A DNA stretch of 57,226 nucleotides from Halieaceae bacterium (GCA_902613175.1 CACMGJ010000012.1:1-57226); one strand, 5' to 3'. Positions 48,789 through 57,108 are shown, counted from the stretch's first letter. The notes: generated from the sequence alone by a model not told the origin. A program made the numbers and translations.

Positions 48789-49313
48789 TTACCGAATATA
48801 TCCATCTACAGGCAGTGTAAATCGATCTTGATCGGCCAGTTCTCTCGCTAGCCGTGAGAGGCATTTCCGCGCTTCCTCGACGTCACTTCTACGAGCGGGC
48901 CCCATAAGGGACATTTCCTCGATAAAGTGCATGCGGGCTCTGGACGACAGGCAGCCGAGAAAAGCGTCACGGGTGTCCTTAGCGGCGCCGGCAAGCGCAA
49001 GCATCAGCTTCTGAGCCTCAGCCTCGCGCACCAGCGTTTGTAGGCTGCGGCTGTCTGCTTGCACCAGGCGTTCAAATGGCAGCATCTCGTCCAGAATCTG
49101 TTGCGCCAGCCCTTGGTCGCGCTGCTTGAGGTCCGTCGCGACCTCATCCGCTGTGGTGACTTTGAGGTGAGACAGGATCCCTGCGGCTACAGCAACACCC
49201 CCTAATTTGATCATCGCCTTCCTCTGTTCTGCCTCGATTAAACCAAACAAACTGCCATCTTCAGCATTTCGTCTAAAAAAAATCGTTGAAATACCTTGCT
49301 GGTAAAATGGCAT
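48789..49313 (-). CDS. Orphan FliG-like protein (middle and C-terminal domains)
   Basis: 174 residues from ATG 49313; ATG 49214 with AGAGGAAGG upstream would give 141 residues beginning exactly at the FliG middle domain (MIKLGGVAVAAGILSHLK), and may be the true start. Then RDQGLAQQILDEMLPFERLV and DSRSLQTLVREAEAQKLMLALAGA match the middle domain, and the C-domain follows (FLGCLSSRARMHFIEEMSLMGPARRSDVEEA). Charged positions that contact the MotA stator in E. coli FliG are kept by spacing: Arg125, Glu132-Glu133 and Arg141. The FliF-binding N-domain is absent, and no flagellar gene is in the window. It is the only clear minus-strand island gene, between repeats C and D. Confidence 0.75.
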   Translation of the reverse strand: MPFYQQGISTIFFRRNAEDGSLFGLIEAEQRKAMIKLGGVAVAAGILSHLKVTTADEVATDLKQRDQGLAQQILDEMLPFERLVQADSRSLQTLVREAEAQKLMLALAGAAKDTRDAFLGCLSSRARMHFIEEMSLMGPARRSDVEEARKCLSRLARELADQDRFTLPVDGYIR

Positions 49314-49434
49314 CCGTTTTTCTAGTGCCTAGAAAGACAATGCTTTCTCTCCACAAATCATGCAAGTAAGAACACCGTCTTGCACCCATAGACTGATGCA
49401 CATCAAGTAACAAAAACTAACACACCATCATCCT

Positions 49435-49502
49435 CAGCACCCCCGGGGGGGGGCTTGCGCATTGATCCGAAAGCGTTAGTTTCCTGCGAGATTCATTAAA
49501 GG
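49435..49502 (+). repeat. Hairpin repeat copy D (divergent)
   Basis: CAGCACCCCCGGGGGGGG, then CTTGCG-N8-CGAAAG, then CGTTAGTTTCCTGCGAGATT. Most diverged copy; the stem is damaged but the flanks match E and F. Confidence 0.75.
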
Positions 49503-49568
49503 TAGTTTTAATATTGATCCCTTGCATCGAGAGGCTTTGATTAGTCAGCAAATTCGCCGGTAACCTAC

Positions 49569-50426
49569 ATGCACTTTTCAAACGAACAGACACAAAAACC
49601 TACCGACTGCGCCGAGGTTTACGGTATCGATCACTCTCCGTGGGTACAAGCAGTTCTGCTGGGTTTGACAGAAAAAGGCATTGATTGGCGTTTGAAGTCA
49701 GTGCCTCCACTACAGACATTTTTCAAATGGGGGGTTTTGATGCCTGTCGCTTCGCTAGACGCAAGAAGCTGGAAGCGAGAGTCATCTAATTTGCTTACGG
49801 ATATGGGATTTGAGCCAGTAATCGAATCCGACTTAGTCGCGATACGAAATGCATGGCGAGGAGTCACCTATCGCACTGAGGGACACATCGAGTTTCTCCG
49901 TTCATTCGCTAAAGCCGGCGATTCCTCGGAAGACGTCTTTAAGCGCTCACTTCACAACTTTCTGCGCAGTTTCATCGCTCTATACATGCTGACCTTGATC
50001 ACTATAGTACGAGTATCGAAGAGGGTCTCTGTTCCGAGCGATTGGGGTAAACAATTCCTTTATTGGGAAAGGTGTTTGACCACCTCGCCAGGCCAATTTA
50101 TCGATGGAATTACGCCAGGGTCGCGTGATTTTTTACTTTTCGGTATAGTTCAGTGCCACTGCAGTATTCCAGTGCCGCCACTTCGTGCGCTTAGAGAAGA
50201 TGGTCGGCTGACGCTGATACGAGCCTGGATTTGCTCGATGCAAGAGCGGTATCCAGAATATCAACATTGTTACTCAGCACAATATTTCGATACCGGGCTT
50301 TCACCTCGCACCAGCAGCTCAAACTTTCAGCAACTACTATTTGGGGTGGGAGTAGTCGTCATGCTGGCAGCCCTCCCCATAGTCTTTCCAACGATGATTT
50401 TTTACATACTCAGGACGCCAAGATAG
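49569..50426 (+). CDS. Glutathione S-transferase-like protein with C-terminal membrane helix
   Basis: 285 residues. The start VYGIDHSPWVQAVLLGLTEKGIDWRL and SVPPLQTFFKWGVLMPVASLD resemble a GST thioredoxin-fold N-domain; the Ser-Pro-Trp pair sits where the catalytic Ser/Cys lies. The C-domain is helical. A membrane helix at about 258-280 (QQLLFGVGVVVMLAALPIVF) is unusual for a GST. It may detoxify hydrophobic compounds at the inner membrane; the MAPEG gene 316 bp further is a related function. Confidence 0.7.
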   Translation: MHFSNEQTQKPTDCAEVYGIDHSPWVQAVLLGLTEKGIDWRLKSVPPLQTFFKWGVLMPVASLDARSWKRESSNLLTDMGFEPVIESDLVAIRNAWRGVTYRTEGHIEFLRSFAKAGDSSEDVFKRSLHNFLRSFIALYMLTLITIVRVSKRVSVPSDWGKQFLYWERCLTTSPGQFIDGITPGSRDFLLFGIVQCHCSIPVPPLRALREDGRLTLIRAWICSMQERYPEYQHCYSAQYFDTGLSPRTSSSNFQQLLFGVGVVVMLAALPIVFPTMIFYILRTPR

Positions 50427-50587
50427 TTAAAAAAAACGATCTTTAGTCGGGCTTGCTTGATCATCGCAAGTATGTCCAAGGCAATCACCGCGTTGAGTTG
50501 TATAAGAACCACTAATTCTTTATTCACTTGAGCATATGTCGCTACTGGATCTGCAGAGGTAACTGACGCCTCCTTCGTCGCTTCCAC
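50402..50587 (-). CDS. Possible small helical protein
   Basis: 61 residues from a GTG at 50587. Codon use looks coding (EATKEASVTSADPVATYAQV, then KELVVLIQLNAVIALDILAM), giving one amphipathic or membrane helix. No ribosome site. It overlaps the end of the GST-like gene by 25 bp and fills most of the 316-bp spacer before the MAPEG gene. Confidence 0.35.
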   Translation of the reverse strand: MEATKEASVTSADPVATYAQVNKELVVLIQLNAVIALDILAMIKQARLKIVFFNYLGVLSM

Positions 50588-50742
50588 CGTTGCTTAGAAA
50601 AGGGAAGATATCGTTTGATTAGCTAGTCCGTTGATTGGAATATAAGATATCCCTTGACGAACGGCTCCGGTAGCGTGATCCGTCGGGCTAACTAACAAAA
50701 GTTTTTTTTATCGTTCAAATATGGAAAATAAAGGACAGAGTT

Positions 50743-51171
50743 ATGGGCACGGAAATCTTCATACCCATCTTTTACATGGTGATATTAACATCCGCGGTTT
50801 TTCTTTTTAATGTCATTATCCGCTTCAAAGACGTCCTAATCGACAAAGGGCATAGTGGATCGGAATTAATGAAGATTCCAGTCCCCTCATCTGCCAGTGA
50901 CCTGTTAAAGCAAGCTGATAGAAATTTAATTAATCTGTTTGAGTTTCCTATACTATTTTATGCTGCATGTATTTCTATCTACGTGGCTGGTAGGGTTGAT
51001 GAAGCTTTTGTTTTACTCGCGTACTGCTTTGTAGGCATCAGAGTCGCACACAGCGTTTACCATATCTTTTTCAATGGATTTGTAGGTGCTTTGCCAATTA
51101 GGGCCCTATTTTTCCTTCCGAGCTGGGCAATTATAATTTGGATGTGGTTTAGATTTGTCCAGATGATGTGA
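50743..51171 (+). CDS. MAPEG family membrane protein
   Basis: 142 residues with four predicted helices (about 6-28, 66-84, 88-106, 118-140). ADRNLINLFEFPILFYA and GIRVAHSVYHIFFN with PIRALFFLPSW are the MAPEG signatures. Family members are membrane glutathione transferases or eicosanoid enzymes; most bacterial ones are uncharacterised. AAAGGA precedes the ATG. Confidence 0.85.
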   Translation: MGTEIFIPIFYMVILTSAVFLFNVIIRFKDVLIDKGHSGSELMKIPVPSSASDLLKQADRNLINLFEFPILFYAACISIYVAGRVDEAFVLLAYCFVGIRVAHSVYHIFFNGFVGALPIRALFFLPSWAIIIWMWFRFVQMM

Positions 51172-51292
51172 TTCATCTCTGTACAATTACTGTCGCTTCG
51201 TGCGACGTGCACCAAGCCTGAAGTCGTTGCGAACTTTAAGCACAACATGGCTAGCTTGGACTACAAAGTAAATAAAGAGACTCAACACGACT

Positions 51293-52480
51293 ATGGACTA
51301 TCCGATTCCCGCCGGTGAGGAGCAGCGCCTTGCCACTCTGAAGAACTACGAGATTATGGACAGCGCACCGGAAATTTGTTTCGACGAAATTACGGAACTC
51401 GCGGCAGAAATCTTGCAATGCCCCGTGTCTTTTATCGAATTCATGGATGCCGACCGCCAGTGGTTTAAATCGAAGTATGGTTTAACCGACGACTATATCG
51501 AAACACCGAGAGATATTGCGATCTGCGCGACAACGATTTGCCAGAGTGACTTGCTTACGGTCAATGATCTCACTGAGGACGACAGATTCGCTAATAATCC
51601 ATTGGTGAGTTCTGCGCCCAATATCCGTTTTTACGCAGGTATGCCTCTGATCTCTCCAGATGGTGCAGCCGTGGGTACGATTTGCGCTGTGGACTTTGAA
51701 AAGCGCGAAATTTCTCAGAGCCAAAAAGAAGCCTTGCGCAGACTGTCGAGACAGGTGATGGCTCAGCTTGAATTACGCCGGGCGCTAAAGGACGCTGACA
51801 AGGCTGTAAAAAGCCGAGAAGAGCTGTATCAAGCTTTGCTCAACGAGAAACAAGCATTGGACCAATTCATGGTCAACATGCTACCCGCGAGTATCGCAGA
51901 AGAGCTCAAACGCGACGGGAAGGTCGAACCAAAATACATCGATGAAGCGAGCATTATGTTCTGCGATTTCGTTGGCTTCACCAAGCTTACAGAGACCATG
52001 TCGCCGCAAAATCTTATCGACTTGCTGCATCAATGTTTCTGTAAGTTTGATTCAATCGTTGCCAAACACGGCGTAGAAAAAATCAAGACAATTGGTGATG
52101 CGTATATGTGCGTTGCTGGTGCAACTGGCGACCAAGAGGATCACGCTACGCGCCTTTGCATGGCTGCTCTTGAGATGATCGGCTACCTCAACAAGACCAA
52201 TCGCACGCGTGAAAAATTGCGTATGCCCACTTGGGATATGCGAGTTGGTATTCACTCCGGTCCTGTGATCGCAGGTGTAGTCGGCGAAAATAAATTTACA
52301 TTCGACGTCTGGGGTGATGCCGTGAATATCGCCGCTCTAATGGAGCAAAACTCCGAGCGCGGGAGGGTAAATATTTCTGAGTCGACCCAGCATCGTGTGA
52401 GCCAACAATTCCAACTGGAAGATCGAGGTCTCGTACCCACCCGCAAGAAAGGCGACTTGCGAATGTTTTTCGTTAGCTAA
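51293..52480 (+). CDS. GAF domain class III nucleotide cyclase lacking the transition-state Arg
   Basis: 395 residues. GAF domain at about 24-165 (EEQRLATLKNYEIMDSAPE is a conserved lead), coiled-coil linker 165-205, cyclase domain 218-395. Metal Asp225 (MFCDFVGFTKL) and Asp269 (KTIGDAYM), adenine-selecting Lys265 and Asp338 (FTFDVWGDAVN) and Asn345 are present, predicting ATP as substrate. The Arg four residues after Asn345 is Leu349 (codon CTA 52337-52339; CGA would restore Arg). Activity should be strongly reduced. GAF may sense a small ligand or redox. No membrane helix. Confidence 0.87.
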   Translation: MDYPIPAGEEQRLATLKNYEIMDSAPEICFDEITELAAEILQCPVSFIEFMDADRQWFKSKYGLTDDYIETPRDIAICATTICQSDLLTVNDLTEDDRFANNPLVSSAPNIRFYAGMPLISPDGAAVGTICAVDFEKREISQSQKEALRRLSRQVMAQLELRRALKDADKAVKSREELYQALLNEKQALDQFMVNMLPASIAEELKRDGKVEPKYIDEASIMFCDFVGFTKLTETMSPQNLIDLLHQCFCKFDSIVAKHGVEKIKTIGDAYMCVAGATGDQEDHATRLCMAALEMIGYLNKTNRTREKLRMPTWDMRVGIHSGPVIAGVVGENKFTFDVWGDAVNIAALMEQNSERGRVNISESTQHRVSQQFQLEDRGLVPTRKKGDLRMFFVS

Positions 52481-52672
52481 TAGGTTATTGCTCTAATCTC
52501 TAAAGTATCAAAGGTTCCGGGACCTTGTCCTCTGAAACACAAGTAAACGCCTACCCGCTTCTAAACAAGTTACTTCGTTTAGCACTCCCGCGGTGACATT
52601 CGCATACCCGATCGGAAAGCCTAGATAGTATTTACATTAATTAAATAAACTATTGTTTTAATCATAAATTTT
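52481..52672. other. Spacer with AT-rich lead of repeat unit E
   Basis: No gene. The last ~45 bp (from ~52630) are AT-rich and align with the block before the tRNA fragment at 53922, so the repeated unit starts here. Confidence 0.5.
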
Positions 52673-52727
52673 ATGTTTCACGAGACCAGACTTTAACCGC
52701 GACACGCAATGAGCGGGGGATTTTAAG
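52673..52727 (-). repeat. Degenerate tRNA-Leu 3' fragment (unit E)
   Basis: On the minus strand, CTTAAAATCCCCCGCTCATT followed by a damaged T-arm. It aligns with the better preserved copy at 53922-53975. The variable arm and T-stem are mutated, so it is older or free of selection. Confidence 0.7.
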
Positions 52728-52846
52728 TTCCTTGGATCGCGACATAACCCTAGAAAACACAACATAACCCCTACTCTTCTGGCCGTTTTTCTGTGTTTGG
52801 TTGGGTTTTGAGGGGTTATCGCGGGTTATTAGTGTCAGCAGAGTGT
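52728..52846. repeat. Arm-like repeat block of unit E (ATAACCCC motifs)
   Basis: ATAACCC at 52744 and 52764; inverted GGGGTTAT at 52812 and CGGGTTAT at 52822; direct GTGTCAGCA at 52832 and 52843. This arrangement resembles arm-type binding sites of a tyrosine recombinase. ~85-90% shared with units F and G by eye. Confidence 0.8.
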
Positions 52847-52910
52847 CAGCACCCCCGGGGGGGCTATCGCATTTATCCGATATCAGTAGTTACCTTCTAG
52901 ATACGTTTGT
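52847..52910 (+). repeat. Hairpin repeat copy E
   Basis: CAGCACCCCCGGGGGGG, CTATCG-N8-CGATAT, then CAGTAGTTACCTTCTAGATA. One stem mismatch. Confidence 0.85.
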
Positions 52911-53070
52911 GAGTGAATGATCCTCAAAGCAACTCACGCATAAAATTAAATTCGATTTCCGCAGGTTTCCCGTCTACATTAAAGTAAAGGCCGAGCTAGT
53001 CATGATCACCTAGGCTCATCGTCAGACCAAGAATTGCAAAAAGTAGCGGATTAATTAGGAGGACAGTTTA

Positions 53071-53805
53071 ATGAAGTACTTTTTATTGATAGTCAGTATC
53101 GCTTTCGGATCGTCTACTGCCTGGTCTTCCGACCATGACGGGACTCCCTCGCAACTCGCCGTTATTTGGGAGTGCACGCTGAACGACGGCATCACTGCAA
53201 GGGACGTAGCTGAATGGGGCTCGACCGATTTTAAGAAATTCGTTGAAAAAAATAGTCTTAATATGACAAGTTACTTGTGGGAAGCCGTATCGGTGAATCC
53301 ACCGTTCGACGCTCCCGATGTAAGGTGGATAGATTACTATCCCTCTTGGTCTGATTTTTACAAGGCCGACGCCGCCTGGTTGGGCAGCGGCCAGCTCGTG
53401 GACGACTACTACGATCTCGTTACCTGTGAAAAGCCTGTAACAGCTAGGACGCTGCAAGCGGGTGCACCTGTCCCAGAAGAAAAGATTAAAACTTTATATG
53501 CGAGGGTCTGCCAACTTAATGAAGGCGCAACAATACAAGATGCGGTGGCTTATCGAGAGGCTGTTAATAAAATTCAGAATAGTCAGATAAAAGAGGGTTC
53601 TGTCGGAAGCTTCCTATTCTCTCCAGGGTTTGGCTTGTCTGGGTTTGACTATGTGGCTGCGGTCGCCGGATCAGTAGAAGATATGGCGTCGGTATTGGAT
53701 GGCTCTCTGGATGGCTCGACTGCTGCTGCCATAGAGTCAGCTGGACATTCTGAGCCTGCGCAGTGCGTGGTTGATTTGCACCGCTCGCACACGATGGTCA
53801 ACTAG
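53071..53805 (+). CDS. Secreted protein with two related halves
   Basis: 244 residues with a signal peptide (YFLLIVSIAFGSSTAWS). AGGAGG precedes the ATG. Two ~100-residue halves start alike (WECTLNDGITARDVAEWGS and VCQLNEGATIQDAVAYREA) and resemble tandem dimeric alpha/beta-barrel (ferredoxin-like) modules. Three Cys residues (about 33, 129, 155) are spaced for disulphides. No catalytic motif or named family recognised. It sits alone between units E and F. Confidence 0.7.
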   Translation: MKYFLLIVSIAFGSSTAWSSDHDGTPSQLAVIWECTLNDGITARDVAEWGSTDFKKFVEKNSLNMTSYLWEAVSVNPPFDAPDVRWIDYYPSWSDFYKADAAWLGSGQLVDDYYDLVTCEKPVTARTLQAGAPVPEEKIKTLYARVCQLNEGATIQDAVAYREAVNKIQNSQIKEGSVGSFLFSPGFGLSGFDYVAAVAGSVEDMASVLDGSLDGSTAAAIESAGHSEPAQCVVDLHRSHTMVN

Positions 53806-53820
53806 TACAAACAGGTCGGA

Positions 53821-53870
53821 GTGTCACCTATGTGTCACCCGACGAAGATGGTGACAACAAGGGTCGGGTG
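53821..53870. repeat. GTGTCACC direct repeats and 8-bp inverted repeat
   Basis: GTGTCACC at 53821 and 53832, inverse GGTGACA at 53850; CACCCGAC (53836-53843) pairs with GTCGGGTG (53863-53870). It could be recombinase arm sites or a weak terminator of the gene ending at 53805. Confidence 0.55.
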
Positions 53871-53921
53871 TATTTACTTGACGTTTTAAATATAAATTAT
53901 TGTTTTTATTAATATTTTTTT

Positions 53922-53975
53922 GTCCCCGGGGCCGGACTTGAACCGGCACGCTCGCAATGAGCGGGGGATTTTAAG
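53922..53975 (-). repeat. tRNA-Leu 3' half (att-like fragment, unit F)
   Basis: Minus-strand reading: CTTAAAATCCCCC (anticodon UAA region), variable arm CGCTC-N5-GAGCG, T-arm GCCGGTTCAAGTCCGGC and acceptor CCCGGGGAC. No CCA follows, and the 5' half (D-arm) is absent. Breaking in the anticodon loop is typical of tyrosine-recombinase attachment sites in tRNA genes. It is not a working tRNA gene. Confidence 0.8.
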
Positions 53976-54094
53976 TTCCTTGGATCGTGACATAACCCCA
54001 GATAACACAACATAACCCCTACCCTCCTAGCCATTTTGCTGTGTTTAACGGGGTTTTGAAGGGTTATCGCGGGTTATGTGGGTCAGTGGAGTCT
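53976..54094. repeat. Arm-like repeat block of unit F
   Basis: ATAACCCC near 53992 and 54012, inverted GGGTTAT near 54061 and 54071. Same order and spacing as unit E. Confidence 0.8.
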
Positions 54095-54158
54095 CAGCAC
54101 CCCCGGGGGGCTATCGCATTGATCCGATAGCAGTAGTTACCTGCCAGATACATTAGAA
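54095..54158 (+). repeat. Hairpin repeat copy F
   Basis: CAGCACCCCCGGGGGG, perfect stem CTATCG (54111-54116) and CGATAG (54125-54130), then CAGTAGTTACCTGCCAGATA and CATTAGAAGC. Closest to consensus. Confidence 0.88.
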
Positions 54159-54467
54159 GCTAATTTGAAAAGAGGAGATTTTGTGCTTAATCTTGAAACT
54201 TCAGGGATAGTTCGCGGGCGCTTTGTGTTTGCACTCCAGCACAATATCCTCATCTGCAGATCATTCCATATTTAGACTTATCAAATGGCTCAAATTTACA
54301 AGCTGCCGAGAAAATATGTGTCTAAAGCTTACAAAGGGTGTCGAAATTTTGGGACGAGCGAGTGGCAGTTAATGCTTAAAGGGCGAGTCGTAATTTAGCA
54401 ACTTCCCGAGGGGCCGCGGTATCTGTAGGAAGTAATAGCACAGAGGCAAGCGCAAGCAGTAAAACGA
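54159..54467. other. 309-bp spacer before the cyclase-TPR gene
   Basis: No gene supported. It is AT-rich, with a likely upstream regulatory region for the 54468 gene, but no promoter is convincing. Confidence 0.35.
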
Positions 54468-57104
54468 ATGACAGATTCGATTGAGAGAAAAATAGCGGTC
54501 ATCTTCGCCACAGATGTGGTGGGCTACAGTTCCGCCATGGAGCGTGACGAGATACAGACGCTGAAGAATCTCCGCTCTTGCAAAGCGATCTTAATGTCTC
54601 TTCTGGAAGAAAACGGTGGCAGAGTTTTCAATACTGCAGGAGATTCCGTGCTTGCAGAGTTCACGAGCGCCGTGTCCGCAGTAATTTGCGCCTCAGAATT
54701 TCAGCGCTTGATCGCAGAGCGTAATAGTGGAGCGGAAGAAAAAGAGCAGATGCTTTTCCGGGTTGGCCTAAATATTGGTGACGTGGTCATAGAAGACAGC
54801 AACCTTTACGGAGAGGGCGTTAATATTGCAGCACGCTTGGAAGCGTCAGCTATGCCTGGAGGCGTTACTGTCTCAAAAAGCTTTTTTGATCTTGTCGACG
54901 GCAAGACTGAGCTGGCTTTCAAGGATGTTGGTACTCAGCGAGTTAAGCAGAATGTGTTTCATGCGTTCGACTTAACTAGCCAACACTCTGCGGAGAGGCC
55001 TCAAGAAAAGACATCGTCTCTTAAGCCGGAGCGCGTAATAAAAAAGCCATCTTTCCTCATTGGCATAGTGGCTGCCGTCGCGGCCTTATCAGTCCTAATT
55101 AATAATTTCGCCGGCTCAACACTTGATAAGATTTTACTATCACATTTCAGGCCTATGCCGTTTTTTACGCTAGGCCCAATAAGCCCTACTAACACAATGT
55201 CATCTGACGAATTATTTTATGCGTTTGCTATATGGGGCGTTCTTGAGGAAGCCACGGATTCATTTGATGGCGAACTAATGATGAACTCAATCGGTATTGG
55301 CGGTTGGGACATGTTGCGGCAACAAGGTTTTGTAACCATTGACGGGATGTTGGATGTTAGCGACATTACGGCCGCGGACATAGACTCTCTACTTGTACCG
55401 GGCGATTTCATAATGATGGGATCGGTGGATCTAGATGGGGAAGTACCTACAGTTACTTTGGAATTGTTTAGTAAAGAGTATGGCTTTGAGCAACCTGTAA
55501 AAGTATTTTCAAAGGGCGTTGAAAGCCTAACTTCGCTCGCAAACTTTCTCACAGAGTCCCTTTATACTTCTCACGGAATGATGGTTGAACAGGAGTGGGG
55601 TCACACATCAATAGTCTCCCGTCTACTTCCCCGTACTAACGAGATTTTTAAGCAATATGGTGAGCTGCGGTCCTATGAATTAAGTTCGAAAGAGCTCTCG
55701 CCACAAGAAATCAATGAGCAAATCAATAGCATCTTAGTCATTGAGCCCCGATTTGCTCTCGCGTGGCTCGAAAAAGTTTTCAGTCTAAAAGACCTGTCAA
55801 GCGAGGACTTTCGCGAAGCTGTTTCAAAATTGTATGCGCTTAAAGACAACCTTGGGCCTAGGCATTCACTCCACGCCGCCTCACTTTACTACTCTTGGGT
55901 CCGACCAGATTCCTCTCTGCGAACCAAGGCAGCATTAAGGGCTTATGAATCTAAGCCATTTGATTGGTTTTTGAGCTACAACTTGTGGCAAGAGTATCTG
56001 GAAGCGGGCGAAATCGATCTTGCTTTGGAGGTGGCATCGGAAACCCGGGGGAATCCACCCGTTTTCGCAATCGCTCGAGCCTATTCCAGTATCAACGACC
56101 ATCAGAAAGTTTTGCAAACCTTTGATAATGACGGAGATTACTGGCAAGAGAATGGAACTTATATCAATAGCTTGTGTCAAGTCAGTGCGCCTGAGACATG
56201 CATAGAGAGTTCTGAGATTTTGCTAGCTAATTCTCCGCAAGAGGTTTCTGGTTACGAACTAAAATCAAGCAGTGAAATCTGTCTCGCGGACTTCACTGGT
56301 GCGGAAGAGACCTTAAAAACGTTTGAACGGGTTTTATTCAGTGATCCCTCGGATTCGGGAGTCCTCAGTGTTCGCGCCGAACAAGCGTTGGCCACGGGAC
56401 GCATAGATACTTTTGAGCGTTACTGCAGAGCCGCTCTGGTGCGAGCGGAAAATGGTGTATTTACTGAGGAGTCCTTGCTGGTATCGAAATGCGATCTGGA
56501 CGTTGCGCTAACCAAAAATCAGTTTGAAACTGCTGAAGTGCTCTTGTCTGAACTCGAGGCCACGCGAGAGACTTCATATGATCCCTATGGTTTTACTACT
56601 CGAAAGCTAGAGTTCGAAATCATTCTATTTGAGCGTGGGAACTCGCTGGCTAACCTAGAAGAGCTAGAAATTGCATTTTCGAACTTCCAGCAGAGCAACT
56701 TGATTTATAAGAAGCGCTCACCGCGAAGTGCCGAATTATTGGAAGCAAAGCTAAAAGCCAGGTACCTATTGATCAAAAACGAGGCTGGGCTTGCGATTAA
56801 AACACTTGAGCGTGGGGGCAAATATGATTTTGATCCTCGCACCGAGGCGATAACGTGGGCGCGTGCTTTGTCGATGCAAGGAGATCACCAGGCAGCATTA
56901 AGCAAGCTAGAGCGTATTACTCACACGTGCCCTATGGCGCCCGAGCCGTTGATCACACAAGCGGAGATCGCCAAAAAAGCAGGCAATGAAACTCTTTACC
57001 TTTCCAGTCTAGAAAGCGCCCAAAAATCTCTGACTGTCGCTGACGCCGATTTTCATCTTCTGCGAGATTTGAAAAAAATTCGAGCGCAAACGAATGGCCA
57101 GTAG
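54468..57104 (+). CDS. Class III nucleotide cyclase with membrane helix and TPR-like domain
   Basis: 878 residues. Cyclase domain at about 6-170: metal Asp16 (FATDVVGYSSAME) and Asp59 (NTAGDSVLAEF), Asn119 and transition-state Arg123 (GVNIAARLE). Asn55 replaces the usual Lys that selects adenine, so the base is uncertain. A linker leads to one membrane helix at about 196-215, then a C-terminal ~650-residue alpha-rich region with TPR-like spacing (YSWVRPDSSLRTKAALRAYE, LEVASETRGNPPVFAIARAY). The large domain should lie outside the membrane and may sense or scaffold. This architecture is widespread in proteobacteria with unknown signals. Confidence 0.88.
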   Translation: MTDSIERKIAVIFATDVVGYSSAMERDEIQTLKNLRSCKAILMSLLEENGGRVFNTAGDSVLAEFTSAVSAVICASEFQRLIAERNSGAEEKEQMLFRVGLNIGDVVIEDSNLYGEGVNIAARLEASAMPGGVTVSKSFFDLVDGKTELAFKDVGTQRVKQNVFHAFDLTSQHSAERPQEKTSSLKPERVIKKPSFLIGIVAAVAALSVLINNFAGSTLDKILLSHFRPMPFFTLGPISPTNTMSSDELFYAFAIWGVLEEATDSFDGELMMNSIGIGGWDMLRQQGFVTIDGMLDVSDITAADIDSLLVPGDFIMMGSVDLDGEVPTVTLELFSKEYGFEQPVKVFSKGVESLTSLANFLTESLYTSHGMMVEQEWGHTSIVSRLLPRTNEIFKQYGELRSYELSSKELSPQEINEQINSILVIEPRFALAWLEKVFSLKDLSSEDFREAVSKLYALKDNLGPRHSLHAASLYYSWVRPDSSLRTKAALRAYESKPFDWFLSYNLWQEYLEAGEIDLALEVASETRGNPPVFAIARAYSSINDHQKVLQTFDNDGDYWQENGTYINSLCQVSAPETCIESSEILLANSPQEVSGYELKSSSEICLADFTGAEETLKTFERVLFSDPSDSGVLSVRAEQALATGRIDTFERYCRAALVRAENGVFTEESLLVSKCDLDVALTKNQFETAEVLLSELEATRETSYDPYGFTTRKLEFEIILFERGNSLANLEELEIAFSNFQQSNLIYKKRSPRSAELLEAKLKARYLLIKNEAGLAIKTLERGGKYDFDPRTEAITWARALSMQGDHQAALSKLERITHTCPMAPEPLITQAEIAKKAGNETLYLSSLESAQKSLTVADADFHLLRDLKKIRAQTNGQ

Positions 57105-57108
57105 CAGA

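Noticed and set aside
53922-53975. Working tRNA-Leu gene
   Set aside because: The D-arm and 5' acceptor strand are missing and the anticodon stem does not pair fully; it is only the 3' half.
47560-54158. Hairpin repeats as integron attC sites
   Set aside because: No GTTRRRY or RYYYAAC core pair at the ends, the length is short, and no integron integrase is present.
47560-54158. Repeats as a CRISPR array
   Set aside because: Copies are hundreds to thousands of bases apart with genes between them, not regularly spaced short spacers, and no cas gene is seen.
51293-57104. CBASS or Pycsar defence operon
   Set aside because: The cyclases are GAF or TPR-membrane class III types, are 2 kb apart in separate cassettes, and no cyclic-nucleotide effector is next to either.
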